Position numbers and translations under genes: made by a program. The notes below the pieces were generated by a model. The model saw nothing but the letters and a program-made list of their open reading frames with translations, had not been told where the DNA came from and ran no database searches. From Elephas maximus indicus (taxonomy: Eukaryota > Chordata > Mammalia > Proboscidea > Elephantidae), in assembly GCF_024166365.1 (NCBI RefSeq), contig NC_064839.1, positions 16,540,878 to 16,604,877 of the forward strand: a DNA stretch of 64,000 bases, in the 5' to 3' direction. This document shows positions 53,350 through 63,145 of the stretch, piece after piece (the stretch's first letter is position 1; the number at the start of each line of letters is the position of its first letter).

Positions 53350-54222
53350 TCAGAATAGACACAGAAAGACAAAAATAGTAAAAGTAGAAGACACTAAAAC
53401 AGAGAGATGCATTCCGTATGTCTCAGAAGCCAGAGGAAAGATTGAGCATTAAGTAGGGGCATGAGGAACATAAAGACCCTAATCTAACTAAAAGAGATAA
53501 AAACTATACATTATGAGATGAAATACATTAGATGAGATTAAACCCACTGCTGTTGATCCAATTCCGACTCAAAGAGACCCTATCTACGGGACAGAGAACT
53601 TCCCCACAGGTTTCCAAGGTTGTAAATCTTTACAGAAGCAGACTGCCACATCTTTCTCCTGCAGAGCAGCTGGTGGGTTCAAATCGCTGACCTTTCAGTT
53701 AGCAGCTGAGTGCTTTAACCACTGTGCCACCAGGGCTCCTTAAATGAGATTAAGGGCAGATTAAACATTTCAGAATATTAGGAAACTGGAAGATATAGCA
53801 GTAGAAAAAACAGAAGACAGAAAAGGCTAAATAAACCGCTGCATTGTGAGACAACTTCAAAGGGACTAATGAACACATAACTGAAAGCCCTAAAGAGGTA
53901 GACGAACAGGCAATTATTTGAAAAAACAATGACTGAAATATTTTCAAATATGATGGAAACTACAAGCTCACAGATCCAAGAAGTTAAACGAACACAAGGA
54001 AATTCCACCAAAGCACATCGTAATCAAAGTGCTTAAACCAGTGATAAACAGAAAATCTTAAATGCGAACAGAAGGGGAAAAAAGGTCATTTTACATACAA
54101 AAGAAAAAAGTTAAGGATGACAGCCGATTACTTGTTGGTAAAAATGCTAACCAGAAGACAACAGAACATCTTAAAGTGTTTAAAAACAAAAGCAAAAACT
54201 GCAAACTGGAAAATAACATTTC
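53350..54222 (+). repeat. L1 5'-region fragment, sense (outer)
   Basis: gacaacttcaaagggactaa, ctcacagatccaagaagtta and caccaaagcacatcgtaatc are L1 5'-part text. It contains an AfroSINE (53537-53741) and resumes after 54750. Confidence 0.65.
53537..53741 (-). repeat. AfroSINE, long form, antisense
   Basis: gctgttgatccaattccgac, the agactgccacatctttctcc block of the long subtype and a tRNA-like end ttaaccactgtgccaccagg. Confidence 0.9.
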
Positions 54223-54237
54223 AAAAGCAAAGATGAA

Positions 54238-54750
54238 GAAGAGCTAGATGGTGCCCGGCTACAGCTGATGACTGCCCTGACAGGGAACGCAATGGAGGGC
54301 CCCTGAAGGAGCGGGAGAGCAGTGGGATGCAGACCCCAAATTCTCATAAAGAGATCAGACTTAATGGTCTGACTGAGACTAGAAGGACCCTGAAGGTCAT
54401 GGTCCCCGACCTTCTGTTAGCCCAAGACAGGAGCCATTCCCAAAGCCAACTCTTCAGACAGGGATTGGACTGGACTATGGGATAGAAAATGATACTGGTA
54501 AAAAATGAGCCTCTTGGATCAAGTGGACACATGAGACTATGCTGGCCTGTCCTGTCTGGAGGGGAGGTGAGAGAGCAGAGGGTGTCAGATGCTGGCTAAA
54601 TGGACATGAAAATGGAGAGTCGAGGGAAGGAGTGTGCTGTCTCATTAAGAGGAGCGCAATTAGGAGTATTTTTTTTTTCAGTAAGGTGTATATAAATTTC
54701 TATATCAGAAACTGACTTGATTTGTAAACTCACTTAAAGCACAATAAAAA
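54238..54750 (+). repeat. Younger L1 3'-end insertion, sense
   Basis: ggtgcccggctacagctgat, aaattctcataaagagatca and ttgatttgtaaactcactta, then AATAAAAAA. Flanked by a 15-bp duplication with one mismatch, aaaagcaaag(a/g)tgaa (54223-54237 and 54751-54765). Confidence 0.9.
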
Positions 54751-54765
54751 AAAAGCAAAGGTGAA

Positions 54766-55000
54766 ATAAAGACAATTTCAGATACACAAAGAATAAAAAA
54801 ATTCAGCACGAGGAGACCTTTATTATAGAAAATACTTCTCTTCCTTTACATAGAAGGAAAAAAGATATGTGATGAAAACACCAAAAAAGGAAAACAAACA
54901 AACAAAAAAAGAACAGTACCAAAAATAGTAACTATGTGGGTAAATGTAAAGATTCTGTTTCCCAGTCCTATCTGTTCATCTGGTCCTGTACCCTAGTCCA
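54766..55000 (+). repeat. Continuation of outer L1 5' region
   Basis: gacaatttcagatacacaaa and gagacctttattatagaaaa continue the sequence interrupted at 54237. Confidence 0.55.
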
Positions 55001-55202
55001 CCTTATCATCACTTGCCATTCTCTTTATCATGCTACACTTGCCTTGAGCCAATTCCCCCAAAGACCAAGCTGTTGCCATCCTCGGGGTCATGGCATATGA
55101 GGTTCTCTTTTCCTGGATTGCTTTGAACCTGGCTGGGCTGCTTTGAACCTGGACCTGTTTTGGGTCTGTGCTTTAAGGTTTATTGACCATCTTTTCCACT
55201 CT

Positions 55203-55330
55203 TACAGCCAAGAACACTGAGGCCCAGGAAGAAGTGACATGGTCAAGGTCACCCAGCTCTTTATGTAAACAGTTACAGGTGGTCTGAAATCCCAACCCAT
55301 CACCAGAGTCCAGGCTTTTAACCACCGGGT
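55203..55330 (-). repeat. MIR, antisense
   Basis: aacactgaggcccaggaaga, ggtcaaggtcacccagctct and a closing cttttaaccaccgggtta have the layout of a MIR core and tRNA-like head in reverse. Confidence 0.8.
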
Positions 55331-55879
55331 TAACTACAAGTACTGTCATAGCTACAGTACAGACAAGGCTCCTGAGGAAGGCAACACTTCCCCACTGAGA
55401 GAAAACATTCTGGTCCGCTTGTTAAAATTGCAGTCATTTTATAATAACTCTTCCTACAATCTTTTATAAGATTTAACAATGAGATTCCTTCTCCAAGTCT
55501 GTTTTTCCAAAATTTTCAAGAGTTAAGCTTGGCAGTTTTCCTTGCTTGTTTTACCTCCAATTTAACCTCTAAAAAACTGTGAGCTTGATATGGAGAAGCC
55601 CCCTCTACAGAGGATTAAAGGGATTTAACAAATCCTACTCACAAGAATGAATTTGGATTCAGATGGTAAGGTCACAGAGCTACAAGAGCATTCCCAAATC
55701 ACACAGAAAATAAAACAAGAAGACCAGAATCAAGAAAGAGAGACGACTGGGCATTCGAAACCTCATCAAGGAGTTTTTATGTTTTGTTTAATCAAAGATT
55801 TAAAGACACTTAAGTATATAGTAAAATGTACCCATTTTAGTTTCTTCTCTGCTAGAATATGAAATAATATATGATGTCT
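55331..55879. other. Intergenic, no feature recognised
   Basis: About 550 bp of mixed AT-rich sequence; no repeat family or exon recognised. Confidence 0.35.
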
Positions 55880-55954
55880 TCTATGGGGCAGTTCTACTCT
55901 GTCTTGTGGGGTCGCTATGAGTCGGAATCGACTCGACGGCAACAGGTTTTTAAC
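55880..55954 (+). repeat. AfroSINE 3' half
   Basis: ctatggggcagttctactct and gagtcggaatcgactcgacg, ending in aacaggtttttaac. It lies directly beside a MaLR LTR. Confidence 0.9.
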
Positions 55955-55957
55955 AGG

Positions 55958-56365
55958 ATGATGTTAGTTCTCTAGTGCTGCTAAAACAGAAATACCACAA
56001 GCGGGTGGCTTTAACAAATTTATTTTCTCACAGTTAGGAGGCTAGAAGTCTCAATTCAGGGCACTGACTCTGGGGAAAGGATTTCTCTCTTGGTCGGCTC
56101 TGGAGGAAGTTCCTTGTTTCTTCAGCTTCTATTCCTTGGTTCTTGGTGATCTTCATGTGGCCTGGCATCTATCTTCCCTTATCTCTGCTTTCTTAATCTG
56201 CTCCTTTTATATCTCAAGAGAGGCTGACTAAAAACGCACCCTGCACCAATACTGCCTCATTAACATAAAAAGAAAACCCATTCCCAAATGGGGTTATAAC
56301 CACAGGTATAAGGTTAGGGTTTAGAACATATATTTTGGGGGGACACAACTGAATCCATAACATAT
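55958..56365 (-). repeat. MaLR-type LTR, antisense
   Basis: gttagttctctagtgctgct, acaaatttattttctcacag and tattttggggggacacaact. Close in layout to 45650-46160. Confidence 0.75.
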
Positions 56366-56423
56366 AGAATATTTTAGTATTCTAAATTCTTACGTTTGAA
56401 AGGTTTCATGACTAAAATGTTCA

Positions 56424-56470
56424 TTATATATATATATATGTATATGTATGTGTGTATATATATATATATT
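56424..56470. repeat. (TA)n/(TG) microsatellite
   Basis: Alternating TA and TG units; frames across it give Ile/Tyr/Met low complexity only. Confidence 0.93.
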
Positions 56471-56904
56471 TGTTTTTACAAAGACTTAGGCCTTACAAGG
56501 GTAGACAATGTTTTAGAACAAAAAACACTTTTAATAAATGTTTGCAGAGCTGTCCTTAACATTCCAACTCTCCTGGCACTGGACAGCAGTGAATGTACAT
56601 TAGAAACACATAATGGGGATAAGGCCTTTTTGCCTCTCATACCCCAACCTCCCTTCAAAAAAAAAAATGACAAATTGTCATAAGCTCGGCAGGGAAGTTT
56701 CAAAGAAGCCACAAATGCATTTCTTTTACATTTCTATGCTTCTCATCTACCTCCTTTTTGTTCTTTTAAAACATTCTTGGTATGGACTTGTAATATAAAT
56801 AGAGCTGTCACTGAGGTTTTTCCTAAATGCACAATAATCACTGTGTCCTTCTCCAGGATGATTCTCAAGTGTAATGTAAGGCTCTAGGCTGGGTCAATTT
56901 CCAA

Positions 56905-57120
56905 TATGACTCTTTAGATGACAAGTGATGACCTGCCACAAAAGGCTTTCTCACAGAGATGATACTTCTAATGTTTCTCTTCAGTATAAATTCTCAGATG
57001 CCAAGCATGACATTTCTCTGGCCAACAGATTTACCTCAACGTACATTAAAAAGGTATTTCACCAGTATGGCTTCACTAAAATTGACTGAACTGAACCCAT
57101 CTGCAAAAGGCTTTCCTACC
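56905..57120 (-). pseudogene. Two decayed C2H2 zinc fingers downstream of ZNF599 stop
   Basis: Read on the - strand beyond the stop. The nearer relic (about 57040-57117) reads RKAFCRWVQFSQF, then two stops, then SHTGEIPF. The further relic (about 56908-57003) reads HLRIYTEEKH, stop, KYHLCEKAFCGRSSLVI, stop. Both align with the live fingers and their HTGEKPF linkers, but they lack cysteines or histidines and contain stops. Confidence 0.8.
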
Positions 57121-57136
57121 TACTTTAAAAGGCCTT

Positions 57137-58644
57137 TTAAACTCCGGCATGAATCTTTCGATGGTGTACGAAGGATGAACTGTGGCTGAAGGCCTTTCCA
57201 CATTCACTGCATTCAAAGGGCTTCTCACCAGTGTGACTTCTCATGTGTTGAGTTAAGGCAAAGTTATCACAAAATGCCTTCTCACATTCTTTGCACTCAA
57301 AGGGTTTTTCTCCAGTGTGGATCCTATTATGGCGGACAAAATTTGCTGGTTGGGTGAATGTCTTTCCACAATCACCACAAGCATAGGGCCTCTCTCCAGA
57401 GTGAATCCTCATGTGTCGAGTGAAAGAAGAACTATAGTAAAAGGCTTTTCCACATTCTTTGCACTCCAATGATTTTTCTCTACTGTGGGTTCTATTATGT
57501 CGGATAAAGACAGAATGGTGGGTAAAGCCCTTTCCACATACACTACACTCATAGGGCTTCTCACCAGTGTGAATCCTCGTGTGTTGAATTAAGGAAGAGC
57601 CATCGCAAAACGCTTTCCCACATTCTTTGCACTCAAAGGGCTTCTCTCCAGTATGGGTCCTGTTATGCCGGATAAAAGTGGAGCGATGAGTAAAGGCCTT
57701 TCCACATTCCCTGCACTCATAGGGTTTCTCCCCAGTGTGAATCCTCATGTGTTGAGTGAAGGATGAGCTAAGGCAAAAAGCTTTCCCGCATTCTTTGCAT
57801 AAAAAGGGTTTTTCTCCCATGTGGATCATATTATGCTGGATAAAAGTGGAGCGATGAGTAAAGGCCTTTCCACATTCACTGCATTCATAGGGTTTCTTTC
57901 CAGTGTGAATTCTCATGTGTTGAGCAAAGGAAGAGCTGTAGTAAAAAGCTTTCCCACATTCTTTGCACAAAAAAGGTTTTTCTCCACTGTGGGTCATATT
58001 ATGCTGTATAAAAGAAGAGCGGTGGGTGAAAGCTTTACCACATTCTTTGCACTCATAGGGCCTCTCTCCAGTGTGAATACGCTGGTGCTCTGTGAGGTGA
58101 AATCTGCGCTTGAAGGCCTTCTCACATTCAATACACTTGTATGGTTTTTCCCCAGTATGAAGCCTTGTATGTCGAACAAAGTCTGCCAGGTAGTGACAGG
58201 CTTTGCCACACTCGTTACATTCATAGGGCTTCACTGCAGCATGAATTTTTTGATGCCGAACTAGGGCCCAATTCTTGCTAAACCCTTTCCCACATTCCCT
58301 GCAAATACAGGGGTTCTTCCCTGCATCAATCATGGAGTCTTTTCCTGGTCTGTGTGAGTCTTGTTCATGGACAGCATCTCCTGGAGCAACTTGCTCCTGT
58401 AGCATCCTTAGACTATCATCTGTCCCAGAATCAGGGCTCAACTTCCTGGGGTAGGTCTCCTTGTGGGGGTGTGTTCCTGGCCTCACAGTCCCTTCAGGCA
58501 TTTCTGATGGCCCTTCCTGATCCCTGGCTTGCTCCAACCTGAAATCCTTTGAGGCTCCCTGTGTCACTTGTTCTTGGAAGGAGGTTTCTTCAGAGGTCAG
58601 CAGAGAAGCGGTAGGCTCAGTGGTCTTGGGTTTTGTTTTTTCAC
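57137..58644 (-). CDS. ZNF599: ZNF599 terminal exon: linker and 14 C2H2 zinc fingers
   Basis: The exon starts at 58644 after acceptor attcccttcag, inside a Gly codon, reads EKTKPKTTEPTAS onward, and stops at 57137-57139 (501 codons plus the shared Gly). About 85 residues of acidic/polar linker precede fourteen consecutive C2H2 fingers. All keep both Cys and both His, from CRECGKGFSKNWALVRHQKI to CSECGKAFSHSSSFVHHRKI, mostly joined by HTGEKP-type linkers. KRAB zinc-finger proteins of this layout are nuclear DNA-binding repressors that recruit TRIM28. The wording of the linker and fingers, the - orientation and the position near WTIP indicate ZNF599 (comparison from memory). A GTG at 58567 is not a start: the frame is open through to the splice site. 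The end IHAGV-stop shows the array terminates within a finger linker. Confidence 0.85.
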
Positions 58645-58924
58645 CTGAAGGGAATCCAATACAAAAAAGGGGCCTGTTAGTGATGCCAACATGGAATAAG
58701 CGAAATCACCACTTCAGTAGAAGAACAGAGATAAAAAGAGTGCCTCTGACGCCTACTGCATCAATAACAGGTGCACCTACACAGGCAGTCTGGTATTAAA
58801 GCAAAGAACTACAACCTCCAGTAATTTAAAATAATAACAATTATAATAACAGTGATAAAGAGGAAGAAGGGCAAACTCTAGAGGAGGAGAAGAATCTAAT
58901 TTCCAGGATTATCACAGTATAATA

Positions 58925-60585
58925 GCTAAATACCAAGTTCAACAAATAATCACAAGGCATATGAAAAGGAAGTAAAGTTGGCCCATGCAGAAGACCAAAA
59001 TAAGGGGACAGAAACTATCTCCGAGGAAGAACAGATAATTGAATTACTGGACAGAGACTTTAAAGCATTCAGCTTGCTCAAATAGTTAAAGGAAAATACA
59101 GAAAAAGACCTACAGGAACTCAGAAAAACAATGTGAGAACCAAACAAGATCTCTAATAGAGAACTGAATTTTAAAAAAGAACCAAACAGACTGAAGCTGA
59201 AAAGTACAATAAGAGATATGAAAAAATTCACTAGAGGGGTTCAACAGTAGATTTAAGGTGGCAGAAGAAAGAATCAGTAAACTTGAAAATAGGACAACTG
59301 AAATTATCGAGTCTGAGAAGAAAAAAGAATGAAAATAAATGAACAAAGCCTAAGGGACCTGTGGGACACCATCCAGCAGACTAATATTCACATTATGGGA
59401 GCCTCAGAAGGAAAATAGAGAAAGGAGCAGAAAGAATATTTGAAGAAATAATTCTTGAAACTTCCCAAATTTCAGGAAAGACATGAAGTTACATATCCAA
59501 AAATCTCAATGAACTCCAAGTAGGATTAGTCCAAAAACAGCCACACTAAGACACATTATAATCAAACTCTATAAAACCAAGGGTATGAAAGAATTTTGAA
59601 AGCAGCAAAAGCAAAGTATCACATACAAGAGGTCCTCAATCAAATTAAGTGCCAATTGCTCTTCGGAATCCATGCAGGCAATTAGGCAGTGAGATGATGT
59701 GTTTTAAGTCCTGAAAGAAAAGGACTGTCAGCCAACAATACTATACCCAGTAAAACTGTTATACAAAAATAAGGGCAAAATTAAGACTTACTCATTGTCG
59801 TTGAGTCGATTCCGACTCACAGTAACCCTATAGTACAGAGTAGAACTGCCCCATGGAGTTTCCAAGGAACACCTGGTGGATTTGAACTGCTGACCTTTTG
59901 GTTAGCAGCCACAGCTCTTAACCATTTCGCCACCAGGGCTCCAAAATTAAGATGCTTCCAGATAAACAAAAGATGAGAGAATCTGTTATCACCAGACCAG
60001 TCTGACAAGAAATGCTAAAGGGAGTCCTCCAGGAAGAAAATTAAAAGACATTAGACAGTAACTTGAAGTTGTACATACAGAGGAAACAAATGTCTCCATT
60101 AAAAGTAATTTCCTGAAAAGTATAAGGGCCAGATTTAAGGTAGTTTTGGTTGGCAAATACAGCTGATATGTCCTTCATGCTTTATAGTGAAAAAAACATT
60201 CAAAAAAAATTTTAAGTTACAGGGCATTTTAAGAATAAAGATGTAATTTGTGTAACAACAACATAAATGAGGGGGGAAGATCAGTAGAGGTGTAGTTTTT
60301 GTATGTTACTGAAATTAAGTTGTTATCAATATAAACCACGTTGTTATAAATGTAAGATGTTAAATGAATCCCCATGGCCATCACAAAGTAAAAAAAATAA
60401 ATAAACAAAAGAAAATGAGACAAAAACAAAATACTTCAGTATAAAAAATATCTACTTCCCACAAAAGAAGACAGCACTGGTGGAAAAGAGGGACAAAGAA
60501 GGTATAAAACACAATAAATTTTAAGTCAAAATATATTTTAAGAGACAAAGGAGGATACCATACATGTAAAACTATAAAACATTAT
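58925..60585 (+). repeat. L1 5'/ORF1 region, sense
   Basis: actttaaagcattcagcttg, gaagaaagaatcagtaaact, cttcccaaatttcaggaaag and caacaatactatacccagta are L1 5'-part phrases. Split by an AfroSINE (59787-59942). Confidence 0.7.
59787..59942 (-). repeat. AfroSINE inside L1
   Basis: gtcgttgagtcgattccgac, gtagaactgccccatggagt and a tRNA-like end cgccaccagggctcc. Flanked by a 10-bp duplication aaaattaaga (59777-59786 and 59943-59952). Confidence 0.93.
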
Positions 60586-60589
60586 TGAA

Positions 60590-61255
60590 GAAAAAAATTT
60601 TAAAAGACCTAATAAATGGAAGGGCAGTCTGTGTTCATGGAAGACAATATAGTTAAGATGTCAATACTATCCAAAGCAATCTATAAATTAAATACAATGC
60701 CTGTCAGAGTTCCAACAGCCTTCTTTGCAGAAATGGAGAAGCCAATCCGCAAACTTATATGGATGGGCAAGGAACCCCACATAGCTAAAGCAATCTTGAA
60801 GCAGAAAGTACAAGGACTCACATTTGCTGATTTTAAAACATTCCATAAATCTACAGTAATCAAAACAGTCTATACCAATAGACATATACACCAAAAGAAC
60901 AGAATTGAGAGTCCAGAAATAAACCTATGGTCAATTTTTGACTAGAGTGCTTGACAAAGGTGTTAAGTCCATTCACTGGAAAAAGAAGAGTCTCTTTAAT
61001 AAATAAAAAAAAAAGAAAAAGAAAAACTGTATTTCCACATGCAGAAGAGTGAGGCAGAATTCATGCCTCACACGATATACAAAAACCACTTCAAAATGGA
61101 TCAAGCACCTAAATGTGAAAACTAAAACCATAAGACTCTTAGAACACAAAATAGGGGTATGGCTATGGAACCACGTTCTTAATGATGGATTATTAGATAT
61201 AACACCAAAATTACAATCAGCAAAAAAACACAATATACAAAAAACTTCCACAACT
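60590..61255 (+). repeat. L1 ORF2 fragment, sense
   Basis: The frame at 60616-60945 reads [20 protein letters not shown] then [15 protein letters not shown]1 ORF2 C-terminal text. It continues with HLNVKTKTIRLLEHKIG near 61110-61160. Confidence 0.9.
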
Positions 61256-61689
61256 TAACAAAAGACAAACAACCCAATGATGCAGAAACCATTATTACTC
61301 TTTTTCAAGCATAGGCTAAGTTTGGCAGACTGGGTAGATGTCTGCCATTCCCAGAGGCTCTTCTCTTTGGCACAAACCTGAATGACATTTCCCAGCCTAG
61401 TACAGTCATGTGGCCTAGTGCCCAGTTCTTGAAAATGCAGTGTGAATGGAAGCAACACGTGTGCAGAAGAGGATGTCTCCACTCTCCTTTTCATCCATTC
61501 CTCTTGGCCAGCTAATGATGCCAGGGCAAACTGAAAGCCACATACGAATGACAGAATGTACCTGGATCCCTGAATAAATGTGTGGTAGAGAGCTCCTCTG
61601 GTGACCACATTAGACCACGGCATGACTGAGGAAAAAACTCTTATAACCTGTCGAGCTACCGAGATTTTGGAGTTTATCTGGTAAGGCAG

Positions 61690-61810
61690 GTAGCATTAAC
61701 TCAGCTTAACTTTTATACAAAAGACACAGCAATATTATGTAACTTCCCCAGGGTCACAAGACTGGTGAGTAGCAAAGCCAATTTAAGACCAAGCAGTTGG
61801 AGCCCTGAGC
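61690..61810 (-). repeat. MIR, antisense
   Basis: taacttccccagggtcacaa followed by ctggtgagtagcaaagccaa has the MIR core layout in reverse. Confidence 0.6.
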
Positions 61811-61969
61811 GTAGGAAGGCAGGCAGACCACAGCTCAAAGGGCTCCATGATCACCCAAGACCCCAGGAAGGCCACAGAAAGACGCTGCCCTTTGGATTCC
61901 AGACATGGTGATCTTCTGGTAGTCTGTAAGCTACCATGTCACCCAGCTGCCAGACTCCTGGTCACCTAC

Positions 61970-62065
61970 CTGGAGAGATGCTTTGAGAGAGGCCTCTCTT
62001 CATTGTCCATAGTTCCTGCCTGTGCTCTAGCAGAGAGATCAGCTCTGGTTTGGGAACAGGGTTCC
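61970..62065 (-). CDS. ZNF599: ZNF599 KRAB-B exon
   Basis: A 96-bp exon, the usual KRAB-B size, read on the - strand between acceptor ctccatgaacag and donor gtaggt. It begins two bases into a Gly codon and reads NPVPKPELISLLEHRQELWT then MKRGLSQS, the KRAB-B consensus (PKPELI, LLE, LW). Its phase joins exactly to the zinc-finger exon 3.3 kb downstream. KRAB-B supports the KRAB-A box in binding TRIM28. The KRAB-A exon and first exon were not found up to 64000 and probably lie further right. Confidence 0.9.
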
Positions 62066-62082
62066 CTGTTCATGGAGAAAAA

Positions 62083-62286
62083 CATTGTTGTTAGCTGCCA
62101 CTGAGTCGATTCACACTCATAGCGACCCCAGGTGTGCAAAGTAGAACTTCCCCACAGGGTTTCCAAGGCTTGACCTTTAGGAAGCAGTTCACCAAGCCCT
62201 TCTTCTGAGGCACCTCTGGGTGGGCTCAAACTGCCAACCTTCAGTTAGCAGTCAAGCGCTTAACCATTTGCACCACCCAGGGAACC
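62083..62286 (-). repeat. AfroSINE abutting KRAB-B acceptor
   Basis: gctgccactgagtcgattca, gcgaccccaggtgtgcaaag, the gaggcacctctgggtggg block and a tRNA-like end gcttaaccatttgcaccacc. Near-matching flanks gagaaaaac (62075-62083) and gagaaacaaac (62288-62298) look like the target duplication. Same strand as ZNF599. Confidence 0.9.
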
Positions 62287-62427
62287 AGAGAAACAAACAG
62301 GGAATAAGTATTTAGGTAAAAATGAAAGGTCTCAAGAACACAGGAGTATACATCTTAAATATGTTACCATGAAAGCTCAGAAAAGGTACTCTTCGTTCCA
62401 GAATGTGTTTCCTAGTTAATCTAAGTC

Positions 62428-62575
62428 AGTGGATTCAACCTCCCCGTGTATCAGAACTACCTAGAGATGCCTGGTTCCAAACACAGAACAAACGAAACCA
62501 GGTTTCTGGGCATAAGAACTGAGTGTTGGTAGTTTTTTTTAAAGCTCCCAAGGTGATTCTGGTGCCCAGGGATGG
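62428..62575 (-). repeat. MER5A-like hAT-Charlie element
   Basis: tcagtggattcaacctcccc, tatcagaactacctagagat and caaggtgattctggtgccca have the MER5A layout (inverted-repeat start, no coding capacity). The strand assignment is a guess. Confidence 0.6.
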
Positions 62576-62579
62576 CTGT

Positions 62580-63089
62580 AAAACACCGGATGGTTGTAAA
62601 GTCAATGGTGAATGGAACTGACCAATTGTCAGCTGCCTGAGCTAAGCAGATGACCTAAGCCAGTCAATCATTCTGGTCAGGAGGATAAGGCTACCCTGTG
62701 GCCTCTGTGAGATGGTGGCCTGATGGACTTGGACCAAGGAGAGGAAGTAGAGAAAAAGAGAAATGGGTTGTCATCCACCAACTACTACCTGAGGACTCCT
62801 CATTAGGTGAGGTTATACATTTTTTTCAGGGTAAAACCAGCCTGAGGTGGTCTTCTGTTATATACAGCCAAGTATATTTTTCAAATGTGAAGGCTAAAAG
62901 GCGGGAGGACTCTGGGTCCACAGAAGCCTCAACTAGAAAATCCTGTACTGCAGGCCAGAACTCATCCATCTGCCATTCAGCAGATTTCACTGATGTCCGC
63001 TATGTACCCGGCAACAAGCTCAGTGAGGGGGCACTGGAAAAGGTGAACCAGACCCTCCTTCACCTCCATTAAGGAATCCAGCTCCCTGG
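62580..63089. other. ZNF599 intron, no feature recognised
   Basis: The open frame at 62698-63072 on the + strand has no family similarity I can recognise. Confidence 0.35.
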
Positions 63090-63145
63090 CCCCTCAGGGA
63101 CTTTGCTCCTGTTGGTCCCTCTACCTGGAATGCTGATGCCCATTT
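63090..63145 (+). repeat. L2 fragment
   Basis: cctcagggactttgctcctg and tctacctggaatgctgatgc match the L2-type cagggcctttgcact...tggaatgct block. Confidence 0.5.

Larger units (their letters stand above)
58645..61969 (-). other. ZNF599: ZNF599 intron between KRAB-B and finger exons
   Basis: Occupied largely by L1 (58925-60585 and 60590-61255, opposite orientation), an AfroSINE and a MIR. About 430 bp (61260-61690) is unassigned. Confidence 0.8.

Noticed and set aside
57137..58567. ZNF599 frame starting at 58567 as a complete protein
   Set aside because: The start there is GTG, and the frame is open upstream to a clear splice acceptor at 58645. A phase-matched KRAB-B exon lies further upstream.
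61480..61535. QEEW-containing - strand frame as KRAB-A
   Set aside because: Lies downstream of KRAB-B on the gene strand, so it is in the wrong order, and the neighbouring residues do not match KRAB.
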